From Mycobacterium sp. PO1 (GTDB lineage Bacteria; Actinomycetota; Actinomycetes; Mycobacteriales; Mycobacteriaceae), in contig NZ_BLTG01000018.1 in assembly GCF_017312405.1 (NCBI RefSeq), forward strand, positions 62,001 to 126,000: a stretch of 64,000 nt of DNA, in the 5' to 3' direction. This document shows, piece after piece, positions 1 through 7,601 of this stretch. The translations under genes were made by a program, and so were the position numbers. The notes beneath the pieces were generated by a model. That model was given only the letters and a program-made list of their open reading frames with translations. It made no database searches and was not told where the DNA came from. Numbering within the stretch: the stretch's first letter is position 1; each line of letters opens with the position of its first letter.

Positions 1-1392
1 CTCTTCGGTGGCCTGCAACGTCCCCTGCGCCACACCGATTGTGACGCCGCACGCGGCGGCAGGACCGACGACGACGCCGGGGCGCGACGCCCACTGCGTA
101 CCGGCTTCGAAGTAGGTGACGAAATCGACGAGCTGCTCGCGCTGCACGGTGTCGGTGACCGAGGACATCCCGACGTCGACCATCCCGGCCTGCACCGACG
201 GCAGGATCTGGTCGAACGGGATATGACGGTAGTCCGGAACCAGGCCCAGCACCCGGGCCACCGCGTTCATCAGCTCGACATCGAATCCGACCAGCTGACC
301 GTCGGTGTTCTTGAACTCCATCGGCGCGTACGGGACGTTCACGCCGATCACCAGCCGGCCCGTCTCGCGGATGTCGGCGGGCACGGTCTCGGCGATGTGC
401 GCGATCGCCCCGTCGGGCAGATCCTGGGCGCCGGCGTCGCGCCACGGCGCCCACATCCACGCCCCGACGGCCGTCGCAGCCAGGACGACCGCGGCAGCAC
501 CGGCCAGGGCCAGCACACGACCGGGCAACCGTCGGTCGCTGCGCGCCGAGTGCCGCGATCCGCGGGCCCGCCGCACCGGCGCGTTCAGCGCGCGCCGGGC
601 AGCGACGGCGAGCTCGCCGGCGCTCTGGTAACGCTTGGCCGGTTTCTTGGCCATGCCCTTCGCGATGACGGCGTCGAAGGCCGCCAGCCGCGGATCGGTG
701 TCCGACGGACGCGGCAGCGGGGCCATCATGTGCCCGGCGATCTGCTGTTCGAGACTGTCGGCGGGATACGGTCGCGACCCGGTGAGCAGTTCGTAGAGCA
801 CGCAGGTCAGCGCGTAGACGTCGGAGCGGGCGTCGACCTGGCCGGCCTCGAACCGCTCGGGCGCCATGTAGGCCAGCGTGCCCAGGGTGCTGCCCGCGGT
901 GGTCAGGGCCTGCTCCCCGGCGGTGCGGGCCAGCCCGAAGTCGATCAGGTAGACGAAGTCGCGGCCGGTGATCAGGATGTTCGACGGCTTGATGTCTCGG
1001 TGGATGAGCCCGGCCTTGTGCGCGGAGTCCAGGGCGTGCGCGACCTGCTCGACGACGTGCACCGCGAACGGCGCCCCGAGCGGTTTCTCCGTCTCGGCGA
1101 GCATCGCGCCCAGGTTGCGGCCCTCGATCAGGCGCATGTCGAGGTAGAGCCGGCCGTCGATCTCGCCGTAGCCGTGGATGGGCACGACGTGCGGGTCGTT
1201 GATGCCGGCGGCGGATTGGGATTCCCGGCGGAACCGAGCCTGGAAGACCTCGTCCTCGGCCATGTGGTGCGGCAGCACCTTCAGCGCGACGACACGGTCG
1301 GTCCTGGTGTCGTAGGCCTGGTAGACCTCGCCCATCCCGCCCCGGCCGATCAGCTTCTGAAGCCGATAGTGCCCGAATGGTGTCGCATTCAC
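1..1392 (-). CDS. Ser/Thr protein kinase fused to a solute-binding (SBP_bac_3-like) sensor domain, 3' end missing
   Basis: Transmembrane receptor kinase; 464 codons are visible and the gene runs off the left edge. Residues 9-270 form a Hanks-type kinase: glycine loop GRGGMG at 16-21, catalytic lysine K38 in VALKVL, catalytic loop HRDIKPSN at 131-138 and a DFG motif (IDFGLA). An Arg-rich juxtamembrane stretch and one hydrophobic helix (about residues 290-310) follow. From about residue 335 an extracytoplasmic part reads like a periplasmic amino-acid-binding protein (YAPMEF, LVGFDVELM, DVGMSSVTDT). GTG at 1392 is chosen because GAGGAG lies 8 bases upstream. The domain order implies ligand binding outside and phosphorylation inside. 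The ligand is unknown; polar amino acids are the family norm. Confidence 0.9.
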   Translation of the reverse strand, partial: MNATPFGHYRLQKLIGRGGMGEVYQAYDTRTDRVVALKVLPHHMAEDEVFQARFRRESQSAAGINDPHVVPIHGYGEIDGRLYLDMRLIEGRNLGAMLAETEKPLGAPFAVHVVEQVAHALDSAHKAGLIHRDIKPSNILITGRDFVYLIDFGLARTAGEQALTTAGSTLGTLAYMAPERFEAGQVDARSDVYALTCVLYELLTGSRPYPADSLEQQIAGHMMAPLPRPSDTDPRLAAFDAVIAKGMAKKPAKRYQSAGELAVAARRALNAPVRRARGSRHSARSDRRLPGRVLALAGAAAVVLAATAVGAWMWAPWRDAGAQDLPDGAIAHIAETVPADIRETGRLVIGVNVPYAPMEFKNTDGQLVGFDVELMNAVARVLGLVPDYRHIPFDQILPSVQAGMVDVGMSSVTDTVQREQLVDFVTYFEAGTQWASRPGVVVGPAAACGVTIGVAQGTLQATEE

Positions 1393-1548
1393 CGCTGGTC
1401 TCCTCGGCTGCGGCCAATCGGTTCGTGCGTTGAAGCTACCTCAAGTCCGCCGCGGTCGCCCCCGAGCCGGGAAACGCGGGAAACCGGGGATCAGCCGGGT
1501 TTCGCTGGGTGTTCTGCCGGCGGCGCGCCGGTCCGGCAAGCCCCGGGG
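1393..1548. other. Intergenic region between the kinase and the 75-aa gene
   Basis: There is no gene here. Reading leftwards it contains TAGCTT (a TANNNT -10 candidate about 40 bases before the kinase GTG) and the kinase ribosome site GAGGAG. An imperfect inverted repeat, GAAACC with GGTTTC near 1480-1507, could fold after the 75-aa gene but has no T-tract. Confidence 0.4.
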
Positions 1549-1776
1549 TCAGAGTCGGTACATCTCCCGGGCCATCGCGGCCTGCTCGAAGACCCGGTCG
1601 CGCTGCGCCGGGTAGTGGCGCTTACCGGACTTGGCCGGGCCGGCGGTCGTGGTGTCGTCGCGTACCAACACCGCGGACTGGGGCGCGATGGGCGCCTGCA
1701 GCCACCGCAACAGTGCAGACAGAGACCACCGCCGGGCATGCGCACCGGTCACGGAATCCATGGAAAGAGAAGCCAT
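1549..1776 (-). CDS. Small orphan protein, 75 aa
   Basis: I do not recognise a family. The 75-aa product is basic and soluble, with no signal peptide, membrane span or cysteine. It has a Trp-containing amphipathic stretch (RWSLSALLRWLQ) and a charged C-terminus (RVFEQAAMAREMYRL). I accept it as real because a good ribosome site (GAGGTG, 7 bases before ATG) precedes it. It is also divergent from an HxlR-type regulator gene across a 129-bp region with a dyad and a TATGTT -10 candidate (1848-1853, minus strand). That arrangement suggests it is a target of the regulator. Function unknown. Confidence 0.6.
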   Translation of the reverse strand: MASLSMDSVTGAHARRWSLSALLRWLQAPIAPQSAVLVRDDTTTAGPAKSGKRHYPAQRDRVFEQAAMAREMYRL

Positions 1777-1861
1777 GTCGTTTCACCTCACCTCGTGGGC
1801 TGGCCGCGGCTCAAATTCCGCGAAACGCCCGAACTGATTCCGAACGTAACATAAGAAATAG

Positions 1862-1885
1862 AAGTAGACAACAGAGTTTGTACTT
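1862..1885. promoter_or_regulatory. Imperfect dyad between divergent promoters of the 75-aa and HxlR genes
   Basis: AAGTA at 1862-1866 faces TACTT at 1881-1885, with further partial symmetry inside. It overlaps TACTTT (1881-1886), a -10 candidate for the HxlR gene, and lies beside TATGTT (1848-1853, minus) for the 75-aa gene. HxlR proteins bind short dyads of this kind between divergent genes, so autoregulation plus control of the neighbour is likely but inferred. Confidence 0.4.
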
Positions 1886-1905
1886 TGCGATTGAAATGTG
1901 AGTGA

Positions 1906-2595
1906 ATGGGTACCATGGCGGACGTGGCACGCAAGACCTACGGACAGTTCTGCGGGCTGGCCCATGCCCTCGACGTGGTCGGCGAGCGCTGGACGCTGCT
2001 GATCGTGCGTGAGCTGGGCACGGGACCGAAGCGCTACACCGACCTGGCCGACGCCCTAACCGGAATCGGGACCAGCCTGCTGGCCACCCGCGTCCGCCAG
2101 CTCGAGACCGACGGCGTCATCCAGCGCCGCCTCGCCGTCGGACAACCCGGCTCCGCGGTGGTCTACGAGCTCTCCGAGGCCGGCCGGGAGCTCGCGCTCG
2201 CCCTGATCCCCCTCGCCACCTGGGGTGCCCGGCACCAGATGACCGACGCCGACATCGGCCGCGAGGCCTTCCGGGCCGAATGGCTGCTGAGCTTCCTGGC
2301 CGCCGATCTCACCGGCGACACGGACCCCGGACCCGATGCGGTCTACGAGTTCCACATCGGCGACAGCAGCGCTTGCCTGCAGGTCCGGGGCGGACGAATG
2401 CGGGTGGCGCCCGGGCCGGCCGCGACACCACCCGACGTCACCGTGCGCGCGGCGGCGCCGACGGTCGCCGCGCTGCTCGGTAGGCAGCTCACGCTCAGCG
2501 ACGCGGTGCGCTCCGACCAGGTCGACATTTCGGGAGACGCTGCGGCCACCGACGCGCTGGTCGCGCTCATCGAAAGTCACCTCGCCCTGTCTTGA
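1906..2595 (+). CDS. HxlR-family regulator with C-terminal SCP2 sterol-binding-like domain
   Basis: Cytoplasmic transcription regulator, 229 aa. Residues 10-105 form the HxlR winged helix: a conserved Cys near the N-terminus (GQFCGLAHAL), GERWTLLIVREL, and the recognition region GIGTSLLATRVRQLE. Residues about 130-228 resemble an SCP2 lipid-binding domain (AVYEFHIGDSSACLQVRGG, DVTVRAAAPTVAALL, DQVDISGD), as in several actinobacterial HxlR proteins. ATG at 1906 and 1915 are in frame and equally plausible. The lone N-terminal Cys and the lipid-binding domain suggest sensing of an electrophile or hydrophobic ligand. The probable target is the divergent 75-aa gene. Confidence 0.85.
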   Translation: MGTMADVARKTYGQFCGLAHALDVVGERWTLLIVRELGTGPKRYTDLADALTGIGTSLLATRVRQLETDGVIQRRLAVGQPGSAVVYELSEAGRELALALIPLATWGARHQMTDADIGREAFRAEWLLSFLAADLTGDTDPGPDAVYEFHIGDSSACLQVRGGRMRVAPGPAATPPDVTVRAAAPTVAALLGRQLTLSDAVRSDQVDISGDAAATDALVALIESHLALS

Positions 2596-2604
2596 GGCAC
2601 CCGT

Positions 2605-2668
2605 TCGATTGATCTAATCGACGCATCAATGATGCGAGAAATGGTCTTGGACAGGCATGGATATGCCT
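2605..2668. promoter_or_regulatory. Three consecutive dyads upstream of the aldarate genes
   Basis: Three perfect 6-bp inverted repeats lie within 64 bp: TCGATT-N5-AATCGA (2605-2621), CGCATC-N3-GATGCG (2622-2636) and AGGCAT-N4-ATGCCT (2653-2668). The third covers an in-frame ATG at 2657, which argues that translation starts at 2684. They probably bind the LysR or IclR regulator of the island; which one is unknown. Confidence 0.55.
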
Positions 2669-2683
2669 CATACCGTTGACGTC

Positions 2684-4282
2684 ATGACTGCGACGATTCC
2701 CGAAACCCACCGTCTCACCGGTCAGATGATCATCGCCGGGACGCCCGTGCGCGGGACGGGCACGCAGATCCACGCGTTCGACCCCGCCGCCGGTGCCGCA
2801 CTGGACCCGCCGTATCGCCATGGTGACGCCGGCAACGTCGACGCCGCCTGCGCCGCGGCCGCCGACGCGTTCGGCCCCTACCGCGCCACCACCTCCGAAC
2901 AACGGGCCCGCTTCCTCGAGGCGATCGCCGGTCAGATCGAGGCGATCAGCGAGCCCCTGATCGCGCGCGCCGTCGCCGAAACCGGGCTGCCGCAGGCACG
3001 CATCACCGGCGAGGTCGGCCGCACCACCGGGCAGCTGCGCCTGTTCGCCGAGGTGTTGCGGGAGGGCAGTTACCAGGGGGCCCGCATCGACACCGCCCTG
3101 CCCGACCGGTCCCCGCTGCCCCGCCCGGACCTCCGCCAACGCTTCATCGGACTGGGTCCGGTCGCCGTGTTCGGCGCCTCGAACTTCCCGCTGGCCTTCT
3201 CGGTCGCCGGCGGGGACACCGTCTCCGCACTGGCCGCCGGATGCCCGGTCGTGGTCAAGGCGCACGACGCCCACCCCGGCACCTCCGAGCTGGTCGGACG
3301 TGCCGTCACCGCCGCGGTCGCCGAATCCGGCATGCCCGCAGGGACGTTCTCGATGCTGTTCGGCTCGGGCCCCGGCCTCGGGACTGCCCTGGTGACCGAT
3401 CCGCGGATCAAAGCCGTCGGCTTCACCGGATCCCGCTCGGGCGGCACCGCCCTGGTCGCCGCCGCCGCCGCGCGGCCCGAACCCATCCCGGTCTACGCCG
3501 AGATGAGCTCGATCAACCCCGTGTTCGTCCTCGACGGCGCCCTGGCCAGCCGCGGCGGCGAGCTGGGCCGCGCGTTCGTCGCATCGTTGACGATGGGATC
3601 GGGGCAGTTCTGCACCAACCCCGGACTGGTCATCGCCGTCGACGGCCCCGGCCTCGACGCGTTCGTCACCGCCGCCCGCGAGGCGCTGGCACAGGCACCG
3701 GCCACACCCATGCTCACCCCGGGCATCGCCCGCAGCTACGCCGAGGGCGTCACGGCGCTCTCCGAGGCGGCCGAGCTGATCGGCCGCGGCCGGGACGCGA
3801 CCAGCGAATGCGGCTGTCACGCAGCACTGTTCACCACCGACGCGCCGAGCTTTCTGAACTCCGAGGCGCTGCAGGCCGAGGTGTTCGGCTCATCGAGCCT
3901 GATCGTGCGTTGCGCCGACGCCGCCGAGATGCACGCCGTCGCCGAGGGTGTCGAAGGACAGCTGACCGCCACCGTGCACGCCGACGAATCCGACCTCGAC
4001 GCCGCCGCCGAACTGCTGCCACGCCTGGAGCTCAAGGCCGGACGGATCCTGTTCGGCGGGTGGCCCACCGGCGTCGAGGTCAGCCACGCCATGGTGCACG
4101 GTGGCCCGTTCCCGGCCACCTCCGACTCCCGCAGCACCTCCGTGGGCAGCCGCGCGATCGAACGCTTCCTGCGGCCGGTGTGCTACCAGAATGTGCCGAA
4201 ATCCCTGCTGCCCAGCGCAATAGCGGACGGCAACCCCGATCACCTGTGGCGGCGCATCGACGGCCGGCTCAGCCAGGACTGA
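2684..4282 (+). CDS. 2-oxoglutarate (alpha-ketoglutaric) semialdehyde dehydrogenase, NADP-type aldehyde dehydrogenase
   Basis: Oxidises 2,5-dioxopentanoate to 2-oxoglutarate, the last step of glucarate/galactarate breakdown. The 532-aa protein has the KGSADH-type aldehyde dehydrogenase layout: Rossmann segment with GPVAVFGASNFPLAFS and VKAHDAHPGTS, the GFTGSRSGG turn, general-base glutamate in AEMSSINP, and catalytic cysteine in GQFCTNPG. ATG 2684 is preferred to in-frame ATG 2657 because the latter sits inside an inverted repeat. The gene is followed after 54 bp by the dehydratase that makes its substrate, which supports the assignment over a generic aldehyde dehydrogenase. Confidence 0.88.
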   Translation: MTATIPETHRLTGQMIIAGTPVRGTGTQIHAFDPAAGAALDPPYRHGDAGNVDAACAAAADAFGPYRATTSEQRARFLEAIAGQIEAISEPLIARAVAETGLPQARITGEVGRTTGQLRLFAEVLREGSYQGARIDTALPDRSPLPRPDLRQRFIGLGPVAVFGASNFPLAFSVAGGDTVSALAAGCPVVVKAHDAHPGTSELVGRAVTAAVAESGMPAGTFSMLFGSGPGLGTALVTDPRIKAVGFTGSRSGGTALVAAAAARPEPIPVYAEMSSINPVFVLDGALASRGGELGRAFVASLTMGSGQFCTNPGLVIAVDGPGLDAFVTAAREALAQAPATPMLTPGIARSYAEGVTALSEAAELIGRGRDATSECGCHAALFTTDAPSFLNSEALQAEVFGSSSLIVRCADAAEMHAVAEGVEGQLTATVHADESDLDAAAELLPRLELKAGRILFGGWPTGVEVSHAMVHGGPFPATSDSRSTSVGSRAIERFLRPVCYQNVPKSLLPSAIADGNPDHLWRRIDGRLSQD

Positions 4283-4336
4283 CCTCACCCACCGACCGGG
4301 CCCCCGCGCCCCGACAACCCCTGCTAGGAGCCCACG

Positions 4337-5278
4337 ATGCGTTCCACGTCCCGCCCGTCCTTCGACGGTGTGCTGTTCTTCCCCGTCACCCCGTTCACCG
4401 AGACCGGTGACGTCGACGTCGACGCCCTGGCCGACCACATCGCCAAAGGGGTCGCAGCCGGACCGGGCGGCGTGTTCGTCGCCTGCGGCACCGGCGAATT
4501 CCACGCCCTCGACGACCAGGAGTTCAGCACCGTCGTGCGCACCGCGGTCGACGTGGTCGCCGGCCGGGTGCCCGTCTACGCCGGCGCGGGCGGATCGGTG
4601 GCGCAGGCCAAGCGGTTCGCGACGGTGGCCGAGCAGGTGGGCGCCGACGGGCTGCTCCTGCTTCCCCCCTACCTCGTCGAGGTGCCCCAGCCCGGTCTGG
4701 TCGACTACACCCGCGCCGTCGCCGGCGTGACCGACCTTCCCGTCATCGTCTACAACCGTGGCAACGCGCGGTTCACCGAGGCGTCCGCGGTGGCGGTGGC
4801 GAAGATCGACAACGTCGTCGGGTTCAAGGACGGCACCGGCAACCTCGACCAGGTGGCGCGCATCGTGTCGGCCATCACCAGCGAGGTCGACCCCGACTTC
4901 CTGTTCTTCAACGGGCTGCCCACCGCCGAGACCACACAGCAGGCCTACCGCGCGATCGGGGTGCCGCTGTACTCGTCGGCGACGTTCGCGTTCGCCCCCG
5001 ACCTGGCGCTGGCCTTCTACGACGCCCTGGAGGCCGACAACCGCCACCTGGCCGAAGACCTGTTGCGCGCCTTCTTCCACCCGCTGGTGCGGTTGCGCGA
5101 CACCGTCCCGGGCTACGCGGTCTCGCTGGTCAAGGCCGGCGTCACGATGGGAGGCGTGCCTGCCGGGCCGGTGCGCCCGCCGCTGGTGATGCCCACCGCC
5201 ACCGACGTCGACGAGCTCGCCTCGATCATCGCCGCGGGCCGCGCCGTGATGACCGGCGCACTGTCCCAGGCGATCTGA
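4337..5278 (+). CDS. kdgD: 5-dehydro-4-deoxyglucarate dehydratase
   Basis: Dehydrates and decarboxylates 5-dehydro-4-deoxyglucarate to 2,5-dioxopentanoate. The 313-aa protein is a DapA-superfamily TIM barrel: Schiff-base lysine in VGFKDGTGN, catalytic tyrosine in VIVYNRGN, and the substrate loop CGTGEFHALD, where the superfamily GTTGE motif becomes GTGE as in KdgD enzymes. A ribosome site (TAGGAG) precedes ATG 4337. It lies between the semialdehyde dehydrogenase and an enolase-family dehydratase, with only 2 bp to the latter, so the three should be co-transcribed. Confidence 0.92.
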   Translation: MRSTSRPSFDGVLFFPVTPFTETGDVDVDALADHIAKGVAAGPGGVFVACGTGEFHALDDQEFSTVVRTAVDVVAGRVPVYAGAGGSVAQAKRFATVAEQVGADGLLLLPPYLVEVPQPGLVDYTRAVAGVTDLPVIVYNRGNARFTEASAVAVAKIDNVVGFKDGTGNLDQVARIVSAITSEVDPDFLFFNGLPTAETTQQAYRAIGVPLYSSATFAFAPDLALAFYDALEADNRHLAEDLLRAFFHPLVRLRDTVPGYAVSLVKAGVTMGGVPAGPVRPPLVMPTATDVDELASIIAAGRAVMTGALSQAI

Positions 5279-5280
5279 CC

Positions 5281-6540
5281 GTGGGCCCGCTGCGCATCAC
5301 CGGCGCCCGCATCACCCCCGTCGCGTTCCGCGACCCGCCGCTGCTCAACACCGTCGGTGTGCACCAGCCGTACGCGCTGCGCGCCATCATCCAGCTGGAC
5401 ACCGACGCGGGCCTCGTCGGCCTCGGCGAGACGTACGCCGACACCCGGCACCTGGCCCGGCTGCGGGCCGCCGCCGACGCGATCACCGGTCTGGATGTGT
5501 TCGCGCTCAACATGATCCGCGCGGCGATCGCCGATACGCTGCGCGGCGACACCGCGGCCGTGGGCACCGCCGGGATGATCACCTCGGCCAGTGCCGTGGA
5601 CCAGGTGCTGTCCCCGTTCGAGGTGGCCTGCCTGGACGTGCAGGGCCGCGCGCTCGGGCGTCCGGTGTCGGACCTGCTCGGCGGTGCGGTGCGAGACGCC
5701 GTTCCGTTCAGCGCCTACCTGTTCTACAAATGGGCCGCCCACCCCGGCGCCGAACCCGACGCGTTCGGCGCCGCACTCGACCCGGACGGCATCGTCGCCC
5801 AGGCGCGACGCATCGTCGACGAATACGGTTTCACCGCCGTCAAACTCAAGGGCGGGGTGTTCGCACCCGAGGAGGAGATGGCGGCGATCGAGGCCCTGGC
5901 CGCCGCGTTCCCCGGTATGCCACTGCGCCTGGACCCCAACGCCGCCTGGACGCCGCAGACCTCGGTGAAGGTCGCCTCCGGGCTGGCCGGCATCCTCGAG
6001 TACCTGGAGGACCCCACGCCGGGCCTGGACGGCATGGCCGAGGTGGCCGCGCAGGCGCCGATGCCGCTGGCCACCAACATGTGCGTCGTCGCGTTCGACG
6101 AACTGGCCCCCGCGGTTGCCAAGAGCTCGGTGCGCGTGGTGCTTTCCGATCACCACTACTGGGGCGGCTTGCAGCGGTCGCGGCTGCTGGCCGGCATCTG
6201 CGAGACGTTCGGGCTGGGACTGTCGATGCATTCCAACTCCCATCTGGGCATCAGCCTGGCCGCGATGGTGCACCTGGCCGCGGCCACCCCGAACCTGACC
6301 TATGCGTGTGACACGCACTGGCCGTGGAAGAGCGAGGACGTCGTCGCGCCCGGTGTGCTGTCGTTCGTGGACGGGTCGGTGCCGGTCCCGACCACACCGG
6401 GACTGGGCGTCGACATCGACGACGACGCACTGGCGGCGCTGCACGAGCAGTACCTGCGGTGCGGAATCCGTGACCGCGACGACACCGGCTACATGCGCAG
6501 TGCCGATCCGTCGTTCGAGACCGCCAGCCCGCGCTGGTAG
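5281..6540 (+). CDS. Glucarate-dehydratase-type enolase superfamily enzyme (first paralogue)
   Basis: Predicted acid-sugar dehydratase, 419 aa, acting ahead of KdgD. Enolase-superfamily features are visible: lysine base in VKLKGGV, metal ligands in LRLDPNAAW and YLEDPTPG, TNMCVV, DHHYWGG, and the HSN motif in LSMHSNSHLGISLAAMVHLAA. All match the glucarate dehydratase subgroup. It differs from the second copy at 17962 in length and in many positions, so its substrate may be another aldarate such as galactarate or idarate. It begins with GTG two bases after the kdgD stop, indicating translational coupling. Confidence 0.85.
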   Translation: MGPLRITGARITPVAFRDPPLLNTVGVHQPYALRAIIQLDTDAGLVGLGETYADTRHLARLRAAADAITGLDVFALNMIRAAIADTLRGDTAAVGTAGMITSASAVDQVLSPFEVACLDVQGRALGRPVSDLLGGAVRDAVPFSAYLFYKWAAHPGAEPDAFGAALDPDGIVAQARRIVDEYGFTAVKLKGGVFAPEEEMAAIEALAAAFPGMPLRLDPNAAWTPQTSVKVASGLAGILEYLEDPTPGLDGMAEVAAQAPMPLATNMCVVAFDELAPAVAKSSVRVVLSDHHYWGGLQRSRLLAGICETFGLGLSMHSNSHLGISLAAMVHLAAATPNLTYACDTHWPWKSEDVVAPGVLSFVDGSVPVPTTPGLGVDIDDDALAALHEQYLRCGIRDRDDTGYMRSADPSFETASPRW

Positions 6541-6677
6541 TTCCATCCCTCTGTACCGGGCCGGGGTGGGCCGGTTCGGGTTCGCGGCCATCAAGCCCAC
6601 ACCGGCCCGAATCGTCGGCACTACACTGATGCCGCGGTGCGCCCGTACAGGCGCCGACTGATACGAGGAGTGCATCG

Positions 6678-7601
6678 GTGTTCTCGTTGGCCCGGTTGCA
6701 GTGCTTCGTCGCCGTGGCCGAGGAGCTGCACTTCGGCCGCGCCGCCGAACGCCTGCACATGACCCAGCCGCCGCTGTCGCGTCAGCTGCAGCAGCTGGAA
6801 AGCGAACTGGGCGTCCAGCTGATCGACCGCACCACCCGTACCGTCACCCTCACCCCGGCCGGTGCGGCGTTTTTGCCCGACGCCCGCCGGATCCTGCAGC
6901 TGGCCGAAGGCGCCGCGCAGACCGTCAAACGCATTCCCGCCGGTGACCTCGGCACCGTCGTCGTCGGGTTCACCGCCGCCTCCGCGCACGCCGTGCTGCC
7001 CCGGCTGCTCGCACGGGCCCGCGAGCGGCTGCCCGACGTGAAGCTCGACCTGCGCGAGATGGTGACCTCAGCCCAGATCGACGGACTGATGTCCGGTGAG
7101 CTCGACCTCGGGATGGCCCGCCCGCCCCTCAAACGCCCAGGACTGGTGTCGCGCCCGCTGCTGCACGAGCAGCTGGTGGTCGCACTGCCGGCCGAGCACC
7201 CCCTGTCCGACCTGTCGCGGCAGCTGACCCTCAACGACCTCGACGGCCAAGACCTGGTGATGTACTCCCCGGTGCAGGCCCGTTACTTCAACGAACTGCT
7301 GATCAGCACGTTCACCATCGCCGGCGCCACCCCGCGGTACGTGCAGTACGTCACCCAGGTGCACACCATGCTGGTGCTGGTGCGCTCGGGCATCGGGCTG
7401 GCCCTGGTGCCGGCGTCCGCGGCCACGCTGCATCCCGAGGGGGTGGTGTTCCGCACGATCGGGGCGTTCCGGGAGCGCCCGGTGGAGCTGGATGCCGTGT
7501 GGCGCGGCGACTCGACCAACCCGGCCCTGCTGCGGTTGCTCAAAGACGTGCTGCCGCAGCAGGAGTGGACCACCGACGAGCTCGTCGAAGGCGTCGTCTA
7601 G
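6678..7601 (+). CDS. LysR-family transcriptional regulator
   Basis: 307 aa. Residues 1-60 are the LysR helix-turn-helix (LARLQCFVAVAEELHFGRAAERL, MTQPPLSRQLQQLESELG). The remainder is the two-lobe effector domain (VVGFTAASAHAVLP, SGELDLGMARPP, VALPAEHPL). GTG 6678 follows GAGGAG by 8 bases. It lies 137 bp downstream of the first dehydratase on the same strand, with its own -10 candidate TACACT near 6627, and probably controls the 2684-6540 operon with an aldarate intermediate as effector. Its stop codon overlaps that of the converging phoD gene in a shared CTAG. Confidence 0.9.
   Translation: MFSLARLQCFVAVAEELHFGRAAERLHMTQPPLSRQLQQLESELGVQLIDRTTRTVTLTPAGAAFLPDARRILQLAEGAAQTVKRIPAGDLGTVVVGFTAASAHAVLPRLLARARERLPDVKLDLREMVTSAQIDGLMSGELDLGMARPPLKRPGLVSRPLLHEQLVVALPAEHPLSDLSRQLTLNDLDGQDLVMYSPVQARYFNELLISTFTIAGATPRYVQYVTQVHTMLVLVRSGIGLALVPASAATLHPEGVVFRTIGAFRERPVELDAVWRGDSTNPALLRLLKDVLPQQEWTTDELVEGVV

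Noticed and set aside
1476..1507. Terminator after the 75-aa gene
   Set aside because: The inverted repeat is imperfect and has no T-tract on either strand.
223..1854. Long + strand open frame opposite the kinase gene
   Set aside because: The translation is low-complexity Arg/Gly/Asp-rich with no domain; it is the antisense shadow of a clear kinase in high-GC DNA.
2657..2683. Upstream in-frame ATG for the semialdehyde dehydrogenase
   Set aside because: It lies inside the AGGCAT/ATGCCT dyad; the family N-terminus begins near 2684.
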